DNA from: Maridesulfovibrio hydrothermalis AM13 = DSM 14728
GTDB lineage: Bacteria; Desulfobacterota; Desulfovibrionia; Desulfovibrionales; Desulfovibrionaceae
Assembly: GCF_000331025.1 (NCBI RefSeq)
Contig: NC_020055.1
Location: 1,275,370 to 1,339,369 of the forward strand
Direction: 5' to 3'
DNA length: 64,000 bases
A program made the translations under genes and the position numbers. Positions 53,453 through 62,370 of this stretch are shown piece after piece. The notes below the pieces were generated by a model. That model saw only the letters and a program-made list of their open reading frames with translations, had not been told where the DNA came from and made no database searches. Numbering within the stretch: the stretch's first letter is position 1; each line of letters opens with the position of its first letter.

Positions 53453-53575
53453 GTAATGAGTCGTACTGCATCTGGAAAAAGTTTTCAGGACTTTTTGTCG
53501 GGAGAAGTATGCTTTACGAATTGTTATTAACCATTAAAGCAGAATTTCGTTCTGCTATTTTATCGGAGTTTAATT

Positions 53576-54256
53576 ATGAAAAGATTTAGTATTCTTTTGT
53601 GTACAGCTCTTCTTGTCCTTTCGCTTGCCGGTATGGCCAGTGCTTTCGGTCTCAGCAGTGTGGCTTCTGGGGTATCTGGAGGTGATGACTCACCTAAAGC
53701 AGATATTAAAGGGCTTAATTCAGAACAGGCCAAACTTAAATCCAGATTGGTCAGTGCGCTGGTTCACATGCTTGATGCACAGGGCAAGGTGCTTGATGCA
53801 ACCGGAGATAAAGACGCGGCCGGTAAAGTTGCCAATCAGGTGGAATCTCTTAAGAAAGGAAATGTTCAGGATGAAGAGATTGATAAGTCTGTTGCCCTGA
53901 CTGAAGAAAATAACAAGGCTATTTCAGAGAAAGAATCATCTATGAGTGATCTGGATAAGTCTTCAAAGCAAAAACTTGCTAAAGCACTGCCTCCTTACGC
54001 TATGGGTGTGGTTGATATGACCAAGCTTAGCAAGGATTTTACCAACTGGCTGGACCGTGCGCAGTCAGCTGTCTCCTCAGCTTCTCCGGCCAGCCTTCTC
54101 TCCGTGAAGGACAACCTTGCCTTCGGTCTGGATATGGCTCCTAAAATCCCTGCGATTTGTTCCCAGACTCTTTCTACAACTCAGAAGCTGATTGCCTTTT
54201 GCAAGCAGAACAAGCTTGAAACATCAGGAGCAGAAGAAGCCCTGGGTGACCTGTAG
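53576..54256 (+). CDS. Exported helical protein of unknown function
   Basis: The 226-residue protein has a signal peptide (LLCTALLVLSLAGMASAFG). The mature part is almost entirely helical and charged (LNSEQAKLKSRLVSALVHML, EDEEIDKSVALTEENNKAI-like tract). It resembles small periplasmic or surface helical bundles; no family is recognised. It is followed by a stable hairpin (54270-54300), then the FlgT/CsgG-like gene. Being between two other exported proteins, it is likely a component of the same envelope structure. Confidence 0.75.
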   Translation: MKRFSILLCTALLVLSLAGMASAFGLSSVASGVSGGDDSPKADIKGLNSEQAKLKSRLVSALVHMLDAQGKVLDATGDKDAAGKVANQVESLKKGNVQDEEIDKSVALTEENNKAISEKESSMSDLDKSSKQKLAKALPPYAMGVVDMTKLSKDFTNWLDRAQSAVSSASPASLLSVKDNLAFGLDMAPKIPAICSQTLSTTQKLIAFCKQNKLETSGAEEALGDL

Positions 54257-54269
54257 GCTTACTGAAACT

Positions 54270-54300
54270 CTCGGCCCGGACTTTATGTGTTCGGGTCGAG
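54270..54300 (+). repeat. Intercistronic hairpin
   Basis: CTCGGCCCG (54270-54278) pairs with CGGGTCGAG (54292-54300) with one G-U pair. No U-run follows (TAATTTGAAT), so it may protect or process the transcript rather than terminate it. It lies 43 bases before the GTG of the next gene. Confidence 0.5.
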
Positions 54301-54343
54301 TAATTTGAATAAAAAATTGATCTGTTTTCGGGAGAGGCTTCAA

Positions 54344-55630
54344 GTGAGAAAATATTTAAAATTTGCGATTTTACCCTTTCTGATCCTGTGTCTGTGTTCA
54401 AGCATGGCCTATGCCAAAATAAAATATGTAACCGTTGAAAAAAACGGAACGGGTGAAACGGCTAAAGCAGCAATTCATGATGCTTTGGGACAGGCTTTAG
54501 GGCAGGTTAACGGCATGAAAATGTCCACTAAAGAAAGAGCTGCTTTGTCCTCTGTACGTGTCGAAACGGATGTTTTGGGTGAGAAGGGCGTGGAGGAGAT
54601 TAACAGCGAGGAATTTCAGCAGGAAGTAAAGACTGCAACAAAGGGTGTTATCAAGAATTATGAAGTTCTGTCCCTTGGAAAAGATCCTTATGATGAGGGC
54701 ATGATCAATGTTGTTTTGAGGGCGACTATAGCTAAATTTCAAGTCTCTAAACAAGTCAAGCGCAATCGCATTGCTGTATTGCCTTTTCGTGTTGAAAAAA
54801 ACGGAGGCAGTGTTCAGGCTGTTTTTTCTAAAAATCTAAATCAGGGGTTGGTCAGCTACCTGACTCAGACTAGAAAATTTGCAGTTCTTGACCGGGATTT
54901 TGAGAAGGAAAGCAACGGGGAGCAGGATTTTCTTAAGGGCGATAATGTTCCTGTGGAAGAGATGGCCAGATTGGGCAATCGGCTGGGCACTGACTTTATT
55001 GTTGTAGGGCAGATTAATAAAGTTGTGGCTAAGAAATGGTATAAGGAGATGAAATCCACAGGAAAAAAATTCCCTATGTCTCGCTATGGCGGGGCTTTTA
55101 CTTACCGCGTCATTGATGTGGCGACCGGGCAGATCATGTTTTCTCAGCTTTATGACGGGATCAGAACTTCTGAGGGCGGTCTGCCTGATATGAGAAGGGT
55201 TGCCAAGAAAGATGCCGAAATGGTGGGCAGAAAGATAGTGCAGGGCATTTTCCCGCTGGTAGTGGTCTCTGTCTCTGGTAAATCCGTTTATTTAGGTCAG
55301 GGCGGAGAGACTGTAAAGAAAGGGCAGAAATATAATCTCATTCAGTACGGTAAGAGGATGTTTGATCCATATACCAAGGAGTCTTTAGGACGCGAGGAGA
55401 TAAAAGTTGGTGTTGTACAGGTTGCAGATGTGCAGGATAAGACCTCGCGGGCCAAAATTCTTAAGTGCAGCCTTGATCTTAATAAGGTCTTTACTCCCAA
55501 TACTTTTATTGTACGCCCTATCAAGGGAAGCAGCGGTAAAGTCCGGGCTGTTCAGAAGGTTAAAAAGGTTGAAAAGGCTGTCGAGCAATCATTGGATAAA
55601 CTGGAAAAGGAAAGTGAAGATGACTGGTAG
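54344..55630 (+). CDS. FlgT/CsgG-like envelope assembly protein
   Basis: The 428-residue protein starts at GTG 54344 (GGGAGAGG upstream; VRKYLKFAILPF). It has a signal peptide ending SSMAYA. Three parts follow the flagellar FlgT layout. An LPP20-like N-terminal domain (ETAKAAIHDALGQALGQVNG) comes first. A CsgG/TolB-N-like middle domain follows (IAVLPFRVEKNGGSVQAVF, LVSYLTQTRKFAVLDRDFEK, LGTDFIVVGQINKV). The C-terminal beta domain is VSVSGKSVYLGQGGETVKKG. CsgG relatives form outer-membrane pores or rings. No flagellar or curli gene is near. Its stop overlaps the next gene by 11 bases. Confidence 0.82.
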   Translation: MRKYLKFAILPFLILCLCSSMAYAKIKYVTVEKNGTGETAKAAIHDALGQALGQVNGMKMSTKERAALSSVRVETDVLGEKGVEEINSEEFQQEVKTATKGVIKNYEVLSLGKDPYDEGMINVVLRATIAKFQVSKQVKRNRIAVLPFRVEKNGGSVQAVFSKNLNQGLVSYLTQTRKFAVLDRDFEKESNGEQDFLKGDNVPVEEMARLGNRLGTDFIVVGQINKVVAKKWYKEMKSTGKKFPMSRYGGAFTYRVIDVATGQIMFSQLYDGIRTSEGGLPDMRRVAKKDAEMVGRKIVQGIFPLVVVSVSGKSVYLGQGGETVKKGQKYNLIQYGKRMFDPYTKESLGREEIKVGVVQVADVQDKTSRAKILKCSLDLNKVFTPNTFIVRPIKGSSGKVRAVQKVKKVEKAVEQSLDKLEKESEDDW

Positions 55631-56972
55631 TCATTATTTCCGGTTTTCTTTTTTGTTTTTGCTACTTTTTCTGGCAACTGGTCCCGTGAAAGCGGCCGCG
55701 CAAAATTCGCTGCAATCATTTGATCTGGCCGGAATGTATCAGGCTTCACTAAAGGAGAAAGTTACTGGTTGGTATCCTCTTGCAGATTATGTGGTTTTCA
55801 TTGCTGATCTTAAGCGGGAAGACCGCAGCATATCTGTTCGTGACATGCGCGCAAAGGCGATGCTCAAGGTCGGCGAACTTATGCGTTCGTGGTCTGTATC
55901 GGAGTGCGGCCGTGTTGAGTGCGACCTCGGGCGCTGGCCTGAGCGTAGCAGAAAAATAATGCAGAATTATCTTGAGAAGCAAATTCAAACTCCTTCATTC
56001 GGTCAGTTCAACGGTCATTTATTGGAAAACGCCCCACAAGGGCAACGGTTCAGGTATGCGTTTGCTGTTTCAAAAAAAGAGTTGGTCCGATTCTGCGAAG
56101 GGGTGAAACAGATAGTAACTGATCCGGCAGCTTTGTTTAGCAGTATTCTTGATGGAGCCTTGAAGGAAGAAAATTTTCAGTTAGTTTCAATTCTGCTTTG
56201 GGATGCAGGGCTGCCTCATCTCGCTTCAAGAGCTGTTCAGGAAAGTCTTAAAGATCAACTTTGTATGGTTAATTATGCTCTTCTTCCGAATCCTCTGGAG
56301 CAGAGAAACGCTTTGCAAATGTTGTTTGATGGTCGGCTTGAGAAGAGTTCCTCAAGTTTGAAAAAACTTCCCGGATCACCGGAAATTTTAGCATTGATGG
56401 CAGAAAAGCAGGATGAGAGTGAGCCTGAAAAAAGCTTTTCATTTTTGGCTTTGTCTCTTCCTGCAGCAGGGCAGAGGCGTACGGAAATATTGAAAAAGAT
56501 GGAAGAATTATCCGGAACAAAAATAATTCTTCCTGCTGTTGATTCTGACAGTGGCATGGTGGACATGTCGGTGTCCACTTTTGGAAATATCCGGTTCGGT
56601 GACGCCGTTCCCGCTTATGATGATGCGTATCTGCGACAGGCCATAACCCTGTTCAATGAAAGGGGCGATAAGGGGCAGATCAGGCAGTTGCTGGAGCAGG
56701 CCGCTGATCGGGTTCCGGCTAATCCAAAGGTCTGGGACTATCTGGGGGCTATGCTCAAAGCTGATAAGATATGGGACGGCGGTGTTGCTGTTTATCTGCA
56801 ATTGCTGCAACTGCGTCCCTTTGATTCCGAAGCTCTAGCTCATCTCGCCCAATGCTACAACAATATAGGAAATAAGAAAGGCGCAAGGACTATTGCTGAT
56901 TTTATTTATTATGGCAGACGAATTGAAGATAACAAAACAGTTAACAGGATTATACAGGAGATAAGGAGGTAA
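55620..56972 (+). CDS. Exported TPR-containing protein of unknown function
   Basis: Start ATG 55620 (AAGGAAAG before it) is chosen; earlier starts lie inside the previous gene. The 450-residue protein has a signal peptide (FSFLFLLLFLATGPVKAAAQ). Residues about 340-440 form TPR-like repeats (DKGQIRQLLEQAADRVPANP, WDYLGAMLKADKIWDGGVAV, LAHLAQCYNNIGNKKGART). The N-terminal half is unknown. TPR proteins often hold assembly complexes together, which fits an operon of exported partners. The gene overlaps its upstream neighbour by 11 bases and ends six bases before the start of the next. Confidence 0.8.
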   Translation: MTGSHYFRFSFLFLLLFLATGPVKAAAQNSLQSFDLAGMYQASLKEKVTGWYPLADYVVFIADLKREDRSISVRDMRAKAMLKVGELMRSWSVSECGRVECDLGRWPERSRKIMQNYLEKQIQTPSFGQFNGHLLENAPQGQRFRYAFAVSKKELVRFCEGVKQIVTDPAALFSSILDGALKEENFQLVSILLWDAGLPHLASRAVQESLKDQLCMVNYALLPNPLEQRNALQMLFDGRLEKSSSSLKKLPGSPEILALMAEKQDESEPEKSFSFLALSLPAAGQRRTEILKKMEELSGTKIILPAVDSDSGMVDMSVSTFGNIRFGDAVPAYDDAYLRQAITLFNERGDKGQIRQLLEQAADRVPANPKVWDYLGAMLKADKIWDGGVAVYLQLLQLRPFDSEALAHLAQCYNNIGNKKGARTIADFIYYGRRIEDNKTVNRIIQEIRR

Positions 56973-56977
56973 TGGGT

Positions 56978-58642
56978 ATGAAAATATTTATATTTAAAGA
57001 GGTGGGGCGCATAGCTATATCATTGATGCTGCTCCTATCCATTAGTACGGCTTGTCTGGCTGTTGAGTATAATGAAAATGCTGCACAAGACGAACAGCAG
57101 GCTCCTCTTGATGCCTCACATGACACCAGTGTACAGGCTGCACAGGCTGCTGTGGCAATTCCCCAGCCTCCTTCTCAGCCCGCTATGGATATTGATAGTA
57201 TGGTTGATCAATTTCTTGGCCGAGCTGGATATATGCAGGGGTGGAACGCTAAAAAGGATACATTTATTGCTGTCGGAACTTCTGTTCTGGATAGTGAAGA
57301 TCCCTCATATGATGATTCTTTCATGATCAAAAGATCGCTTAAAAGTATGGAAGCTACTTTGGATGCTAAAGCTCAGATCATTGAATTTATACGTACTGAT
57401 ATGAGCGTCATGGATCAGGCAAGTACTCCCGGGACCGACCTTAATGCTAAGTTCAAAGAAAAAATCGATAAACTTGAGAGAAAAATTGATAACCAAAGGA
57501 AAAAACTTGTAGCCCTGCTCAGAGAGGTTGATGCAGCAGAAGCTGCGGTCCTCGAAGGGGCTACTTTTGGTGACAGGCTGAACAGGCTCATGGACGCCGC
57601 CATTAAAAAACTGGATACGACTTACTCAAGTGCCCAGATTGAGGAAAAGAAGAAAATTAAGTTTGAAAAAGCTAAAGCCCGTTATCAGAAAGCCCGCATG
57701 GAGTACTCCCAGACTGAAGCAAAGCTGAAAGCTCTGGTTGGTTCAAAAACAGAAACACTGAAATCAAGTGTCGAGACGATGTCTGCCATGCCTCTTATGG
57801 GTGGTACGGTTCTGGCTCAGTTTGAAGAGTGGAACTCTGAAGATGAGAAGTTCAGGACTGCCATTATTATGATGTGGAGCAAGAAGATGGAGACAATCGT
57901 CAGGAAATATATCTCCGGGGAAAAGATGACGGTTCCTCCTGGAAAAATGAGTATTGCTGAATACATAAATAATAACGATTGGTCTTCTTCAACCGGAGGA
58001 CGAAGGTTTCGCGATAATGAAGGTAATGTTTATTTCATAGGAATTGGAGCTGCTGCTGTTGGTTCAAGTGCCAGCAGTGAAAAAAGAGCCAGAGGAATTG
58101 CTTCTGCCAATGCTAAAAAAGAAGTAGCAACAGCCATTTTTGCAGATGTTTCTTCCCACAAGAAAGCTGAGCAGATGATGGAAAGCTACAATGGTGGAAC
58201 CGGAAAAGATACTTCCATTGCTGCTGAAAGCTTTGCAAGCGAACTATCTCAGTCCATGAAAAATAGAAATATTACCGGGATGCAACGCTTTTATTCTCGT
58301 AAAATAAAGCACCCTATTTCCGGACAAACTATTTACGTATCCATCTATGGCGTAAGCGGACAGTCAGCGCGACAGGCTTTGCTTATGGAAGAGTCCAACT
58401 ATTTAACCAGAATTATGGACGTTAAATCACAACAGGTGCATCAAGGAACGAAGGATGGCTATGAAGCTGCTGTGCAAAAAACTTCGGCTGATAAAACTTC
58501 ATATAATCAAGCCAAAGCCAGATCCGGCAGCGTATCAACTCCGGTGGCAAAGGCGCAGTCAGTACCTTTAGCTGATCCCTCTTCTTCTGGAGGAGCAGGT
58601 GGTTCATATGCGGGTGCTGGTCAGGATGACGCAAGCTGGTAA
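56978..58642 (+). CDS. Exported coiled-coil protein with LPP20-like domain, last gene of operon
   Basis: The start ATG at 56978 is eight bases after a perfect AAGGAGG; the ATG at 56972 is too close. The 554-residue protein has a signal peptide (LMLLLSISTACLA), an acidic Gln/Pro-rich stretch, and a long coiled coil (residues about 145-265; KFKEKIDKLERKIDNQRKKL). An LPP20/FlgT-N-like domain follows (VYFIGIGAAAVGSSASSEKR, IASANAKKEVATAIFADVSS, GQTIYVSIYGVSG). The tail is low complexity (SSSGGAGGSYAGAGQDDASW). A similar helical domain occurs in the other exported proteins, suggesting they assemble together. A strong terminator follows. Confidence 0.8.
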   Translation: MKIFIFKEVGRIAISLMLLLSISTACLAVEYNENAAQDEQQAPLDASHDTSVQAAQAAVAIPQPPSQPAMDIDSMVDQFLGRAGYMQGWNAKKDTFIAVGTSVLDSEDPSYDDSFMIKRSLKSMEATLDAKAQIIEFIRTDMSVMDQASTPGTDLNAKFKEKIDKLERKIDNQRKKLVALLREVDAAEAAVLEGATFGDRLNRLMDAAIKKLDTTYSSAQIEEKKKIKFEKAKARYQKARMEYSQTEAKLKALVGSKTETLKSSVETMSAMPLMGGTVLAQFEEWNSEDEKFRTAIIMMWSKKMETIVRKYISGEKMTVPPGKMSIAEYINNNDWSSSTGGRRFRDNEGNVYFIGIGAAAVGSSASSEKRARGIASANAKKEVATAIFADVSSHKKAEQMMESYNGGTGKDTSIAAESFASELSQSMKNRNITGMQRFYSRKIKHPISGQTIYVSIYGVSGQSARQALLMEESNYLTRIMDVKSQQVHQGTKDGYEAAVQKTSADKTSYNQAKARSGSVSTPVAKAQSVPLADPSSSGGAGGSYAGAGQDDASW

Positions 58643-58650
58643 CTAGTCTT

Positions 58651-58686
58651 GCCCGATACTCATTTTATGAGTATCGGGCTTTTTTA
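58651..58686 (+). terminator. Rho-independent terminator at end of exported-protein operon
   Basis: GCCCGATACTCAT (58651-58663) pairs with ATGAGTATCGGGC (58667-58679), loop TTT, followed by TTTTTT. This is a perfect 13-base stem. Confidence 0.95.
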
Positions 58687-58689
58687 GCA

Positions 58690-59065
58690 GGCGGAGCACT
58701 AAAGTCAGTTTTGCTGTACCGAAGAATTAAAGTATACCAAAGCCTTTCCACAAAAACATTATCAAGCGTACGGCCACGACCTCCATGCTGATGGCAATCT
58801 TCTTCTCACAAAGCCTGCCTGTAAAATCATTACTGGTAAATTATGCTCCTTGGTCGGTGTTGAACACTTGAGGTGTTCCCGTTTTCAAGGCCTGATTCAG
58901 GGCAGACACACAAAACTCGCTTTCCATGGTATTGGATAGCTTCCATACAAGCACATACCTACTCCGCCAGTCTATGACCGCCGCCAGATACATAAATCCG
59001 CGTCTCATTGGAATATATGTAATATCGGAACTCCAAATCTGATTCACGGTTTTTATTTCCACGTT
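58690..59065 (-). pseudogene. Decayed IS3-family transposase fragment
   Basis: The minus strand encodes part of an IS3-type DDE integrase: VNQIWSSDITYIPMRRGFMY, LAAVIDWRSRYVLVWKLS, FCVSALNQALKTGTP and FNTDQGA. The reading then meets an in-frame TAA at 58838-58840 where Gln is expected (NTDQGxQFTS), and a single-base shift near 58785 (frame resumes as GRGRTLDNVFVERLW). The N-terminal region, orfA and both inverted repeats are missing. It is therefore an inactive remnant, of interest only as a sign of past insertion beside nrdD. Confidence 0.82.
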
Positions 59066-59440
59066 TCGAAGGAGATATGAATAAAGTTTGAAGCTTTACC
59101 TTTGCTTGAATTTTAAAAACTTAAAAGTCTAAAACTTAAGCAATATTACTCAAAATAACATTATACTGATATTGTGCAAGAATCTATTACAACTGTGGCC
59201 TGTTAATTTTTAACGGCCTTCAAAAATAGAGGTTATGCGGCAAAATCAAAGCAGCTAACCAAGTGCTAGATCTGTCTCCCGAGTGCTAAATTATTCGGTT
59301 AAAACAGTCTGTTAAATAATTATGAACAATAAAGGAACAATTGTGGAAAACTTGTGTTCTTTATGACTCATTCTTACTCTCCCAAGGGCTGACAATGATC
59401 TTTCTTGAAAAACTCTAGAAGGCCTTGACCTGATTTATAT
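59066..59440. other. AT-rich spacer upstream of the riboswitch
   Basis: No gene is supported. The region includes TTGACC at about 59424, which may belong to the promoter that feeds the riboswitch, though no matching -10 could be fixed. TGCGGCAAAATC and related short tracts give no recognisable element. Confidence 0.35.
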
Positions 59441-59640
59441 GTTTGGTAGACTGCTTTCAGTCGTCAGCACTTCAGGAGTCATTCTTTTTTTGACGGGAAC
59501 CCGGTTAGATTCCGGGGCGGTTCTGCCACTGTGAGGCTCGCTTTTTAGCCAGCCGAGCCAGTGCCCCATCCTGAAGCATACCTGCTTATCTTGGCGGGTA
59601 AATTCAAATTGACCGGATGTTTGTGTTTCTGACACCTTTT
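59440..59640 (+). promoter_or_regulatory. Cobalamin riboswitch upstream of nrdD
   Basis: The core matches the cobalamin (B12-element) consensus: GACGGGAACCCGGTTAGATT (59492-59511), then CCGGGGCGGTTCTGCCACTG and the later AGCCAGTGCCCC. The closing stem is CTTCAGGA (59470-59477) with TCCTGAAG (59569-59576), followed by CATACCTGC. It precedes a terminator-like hairpin (59707-59723) and the nrdD gene. Adenosylcobalamin binding should reduce expression. This fits B12 control of a B12-independent reductase when a B12-dependent class II enzyme is also present; the latter is not in this window. Confidence 0.88.
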
Positions 59641-59706
59641 CCGGTTCCAAAGTCCTGCGGGATGTGCTTTCCGGGCCGCCTGCACCTATCTTTACATCAG
59701 CTTTCC

Positions 59707-59733
59707 GGGCTTGTTTTAAGCCCTTTATATTTG
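59707..59733 (+). terminator. Riboswitch-linked terminator before nrdD
   Basis: GGGCTT (59707-59712), loop GTTTT and AAGCCC (59718-59723) form a hairpin followed by TTTATATTTG. It would be the off-state of the cobalamin riboswitch. The string CTTTCCGGGC occurs twice (59667-59676 and 59701-59710), and AAGCCC could alternatively pair with the first copy, giving a possible anti-terminator arrangement. Confidence 0.7.
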
Positions 59734-59812
59734 CAACCGTAGAGTTGCGGTATCTTGCGTGTTTTGCGCGGGGATGTTGATGTTTGCGGACAACTTTTTA
59801 ATAGGTAGTTTA

Positions 59813-61876
59813 ATGGCTAAACAGATTTTAAAACGTGATGGATGCCTCGAATCCTGGTCTACTGCAAGAATTTCAGAAGCAATTTTCAAAGCTCTTAAAG
59901 CCAGTGGAATTAAAGATCCTCTGCTGAGCAAACGTCTTGGCAAAAAAGTTGAGCAGAAGCTGATTGATATTGATATCCCTGAACAGGAAATGGTTCAGGA
60001 TATGGTTCAGCTCGTGCTCATGGAAAATCGTCTCTACTCGGTAGCTGAACGGTACATTATATATCGTGAAAAAAGACGTGAACTGCGCCGTCAGGATGAG
60101 ACATACCTTGATATCGCCGGAACCATTGAGAGCTACCTTGACCGCACGGACTGGCGCGTTAATGAAAACTCAAATATGGGGCACTCTTTTCAGGGGCTGA
60201 TGCTGCATATGTCCGGCGCGGTTCAGGCTCGGTACTGCCTCGAAAAATTACCCGAAGAAATAAGACTGGCCCACGAACATGGCTATTTTCATATTCACGA
60301 TCTTTCTTTCGGCCTTGCCGGATACTGCGCAGGATGGTCCTTGCGTGACCTGCTGCTTGACGGATTCGGTCTCAGAGGCCGCTGCTCTTCTGCTCCGGCA
60401 AAGCATTTTGATTCTGTAACAGGGCAGATGGTCAACTTCCTCGGAACACTGCAGAATGAATGGGCCGGTGCACAGGCTTTCAACAACGTTGATACTTACC
60501 TTGCTCCATTTGTTCGTCATGACGGTCTGAGTTATGACCGCGTTAAGCAGATCGTGCAGAAGCTGGTTTTCAACCTGAATACCACTTCCCGCTGGGGCGG
60601 GCAGAGTCCTTTCACTAACTTCACCTTTGACCTTGTTCCTCCTAAGCATATTGCGAGTGAACCGGTCATCATCGGTGGTGAATATCTGGATTCTACCTAC
60701 GGTGAATATCAGGCTGAAATGGAGATGATTAATAAGGCTTTCGTTGAAATTATGCTTGAGGGCGATTCTGACGGACGCATTTTTTCCTTTCCTATTCCTA
60801 CCTATAACGTTACCCCGGATTTTCCCTGGGAAACTGAAGTGGGCGAGCTGTTGCTGCAGATGACAGCTAAATACGGCGCACCGTATTTTCAGAATTTTAT
60901 TAATTCTGATCTTAATCCTGAAGATGTACGCTCCATGTGCTGCCGCCTTCAGATGGATTTGCGTGAGATACGTAAAAAGACTGGCGGTCTTTTCGGAGCA
61001 GGAGACCTGACCGGTTCTATCGGTGTTGTCACTCTGAATCTGCCAAAGCTTGCTTATCTCGCACAGGGGGAGGAAGATTTCCTCGACCTTATCGCCGAGT
61101 ACGCATCCCTTGCCAAGGATTCTCTGGAGTACAAACGCAAGCTGGTTTCCGCAAACTTTGAAAAGGGTATGTTTCCTTTCTCTCAGCGTTATTTGAAAAA
61201 CGGGTTTAAGGCTCACTTTTCAACAATCGGTCTGATCGGCGGAAATGAAGCGTGTCATAACCTGCTCGGCAAAGGCATTGATACTCCTTCCGGCAGCCGC
61301 CTGATGCAGAGAGTTTTGCATCATCTGCGTGATCTGACTGTGGAATTTCAGGAAGAAACAGGAAACCTTTTCAATCTTGAGGCTACTCCGGGAGAAGGAA
61401 CCTGCTACCGTCTGGCTAAGATCGATAAGAATCTTTATGCTGATATTTATACTTCAGGCGACACAGTTCCTTACTATACCAACTCCACACTGCTTCCGGT
61501 AGGTTCGACCGAAGATGTTATTTATGCCCTTGAACATCAGAATGACCTGCAGACTCTCTACAATGGCGGGACGGTGTTCCACTCCTTTTTAGGGGAAGCT
61601 GTTGCAGATACCAAAGCTCTGCGTAATTTTATTATAAAGGCTATGACCAAGACTAAGATTCCTTATATCTCGGTAACCCCGACTTTTTCTGTATGCGAGG
61701 ATCATGGCTACCTTTACGGTGAGCACTTTGATTGCCCCGAATGCGGCAAAGAAGCGGAGGTTTATACCCGTATTGTAGGTTATTACCGTCCTGTTAATCG
61801 CTGGAATAAGGGTAAGCAGGAAGAGTATCGGGAAAGAACCGAGTATAGCTACAGCTCTTGCGTTTGCGACAGGTAG
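59813..61876 (+). CDS. nrdD: Anaerobic (class III) ribonucleoside-triphosphate reductase
   Basis: The 687-residue protein starts at ATG 59813 (MAKQILKRDG); an earlier ATG would add 18 residues. Residues about 1-95 are an ATP-cone. The body shows class III segments (SFGLAGYCAGWSLRDLLLDG, GTLQNEWAGAQAFNNVDTY, SRWGGQSPFTNFTFD). Near the C-terminus are the zinc cysteines (CEDHGYLYG, CPECGK) and the glycyl-radical motif RIVGYYRPVN with Gly at about 656, ahead of an SCVCDR tail. It makes deoxynucleotides anaerobically and needs the NrdG activase, which is not adjacent. The upstream cobalamin riboswitch is its control. Confidence 0.95.
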   Translation: MAKQILKRDGCLESWSTARISEAIFKALKASGIKDPLLSKRLGKKVEQKLIDIDIPEQEMVQDMVQLVLMENRLYSVAERYIIYREKRRELRRQDETYLDIAGTIESYLDRTDWRVNENSNMGHSFQGLMLHMSGAVQARYCLEKLPEEIRLAHEHGYFHIHDLSFGLAGYCAGWSLRDLLLDGFGLRGRCSSAPAKHFDSVTGQMVNFLGTLQNEWAGAQAFNNVDTYLAPFVRHDGLSYDRVKQIVQKLVFNLNTTSRWGGQSPFTNFTFDLVPPKHIASEPVIIGGEYLDSTYGEYQAEMEMINKAFVEIMLEGDSDGRIFSFPIPTYNVTPDFPWETEVGELLLQMTAKYGAPYFQNFINSDLNPEDVRSMCCRLQMDLREIRKKTGGLFGAGDLTGSIGVVTLNLPKLAYLAQGEEDFLDLIAEYASLAKDSLEYKRKLVSANFEKGMFPFSQRYLKNGFKAHFSTIGLIGGNEACHNLLGKGIDTPSGSRLMQRVLHHLRDLTVEFQEETGNLFNLEATPGEGTCYRLAKIDKNLYADIYTSGDTVPYYTNSTLLPVGSTEDVIYALEHQNDLQTLYNGGTVFHSFLGEAVADTKALRNFIIKAMTKTKIPYISVTPTFSVCEDHGYLYGEHFDCPECGKEAEVYTRIVGYYRPVNRWNKGKQEEYRERTEYSYSSCVCDR

Positions 61877-62074
61877 AATGTTTGCGCTGAGCAATTTGTT
61901 GAAGTCATTTTAGCAAGTTGGTAAAGCTCTTTAAGAATAAAAGGGTTCGGGGGAGTTTTCCTCTGGACTCTTTTTGTTTTGAACAGCTATGTTTACATGC
62001 GAAAGCTTGCTTAAGTTTTTTTCTGAATGTAAATTGAAACTATTGTACAGCTAACCCCATACCACCTTATTAAT

Positions 62075-62305
62075 ATGATACTATCTGCCAGTCAGTTACG
62101 GGCTTTGCGTCAGCGAAATGATGAAGAACTTCGTAAAGGTAATTATGCCAAGCATGGTTATCCAGCCAACACGATTCAAGATCTTCTGCACACTGTAGAA
62201 GCACTTAAGAGTGAAAAGAAGAAGTGGAAGAAGGTTGCGCAGGAGCGCGGAGAACTGTTGAATAAAATGAGCGGCATGCTTGAGATATATAATAAGTCAA
62301 AATAA
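62075..62305 (+). CDS. Small coiled-coil hypothetical protein
   Basis: The 76-residue protein is highly charged and helical (LRALRQRNDEELRKGNYAKH, VEALKSEKKKWKKVAQERGE), ending GMLEIYNKSK. No family is recognised. No good ribosome site is present before the ATG, but the length of open frame, natural amino-acid composition and a strong terminator 27 bases downstream support a real gene. It could bind nucleic acid or form a dimer; no stronger statement is justified. Confidence 0.55.
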   Translation: MILSASQLRALRQRNDEELRKGNYAKHGYPANTIQDLLHTVEALKSEKKKWKKVAQERGELLNKMSGMLEIYNKSK

Positions 62306-62331
62306 TAGATTGCTCATAAATCTACAATAGT

Positions 62332-62370
62332 CCCCATTCTAAGTAAATTAGGATGGGGATTTATTTTTTT
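62332..62370 (+). terminator. Rho-independent terminator
   Basis: CCCCATTCTAA (62332-62342) pairs with TTAGGATGGGG (62348-62358) with one G-U pair, followed by ATTTATTTTTTT. It ends the small coiled-coil gene. Confidence 0.87.

Noticed and set aside
54344..55630. Curli secretion gene csgG
   Set aside because: The CsgG-like region is only the middle of a three-part FlgT-like protein, the N-terminal signal is not a lipoprotein signal, and no csgA/B/E/F genes are present.
59435..59650. 71-codon minus-strand open frame
   Set aside because: It lies exactly on the cobalamin riboswitch, whose structured GC-rich sequence keeps the opposite frame open by chance.
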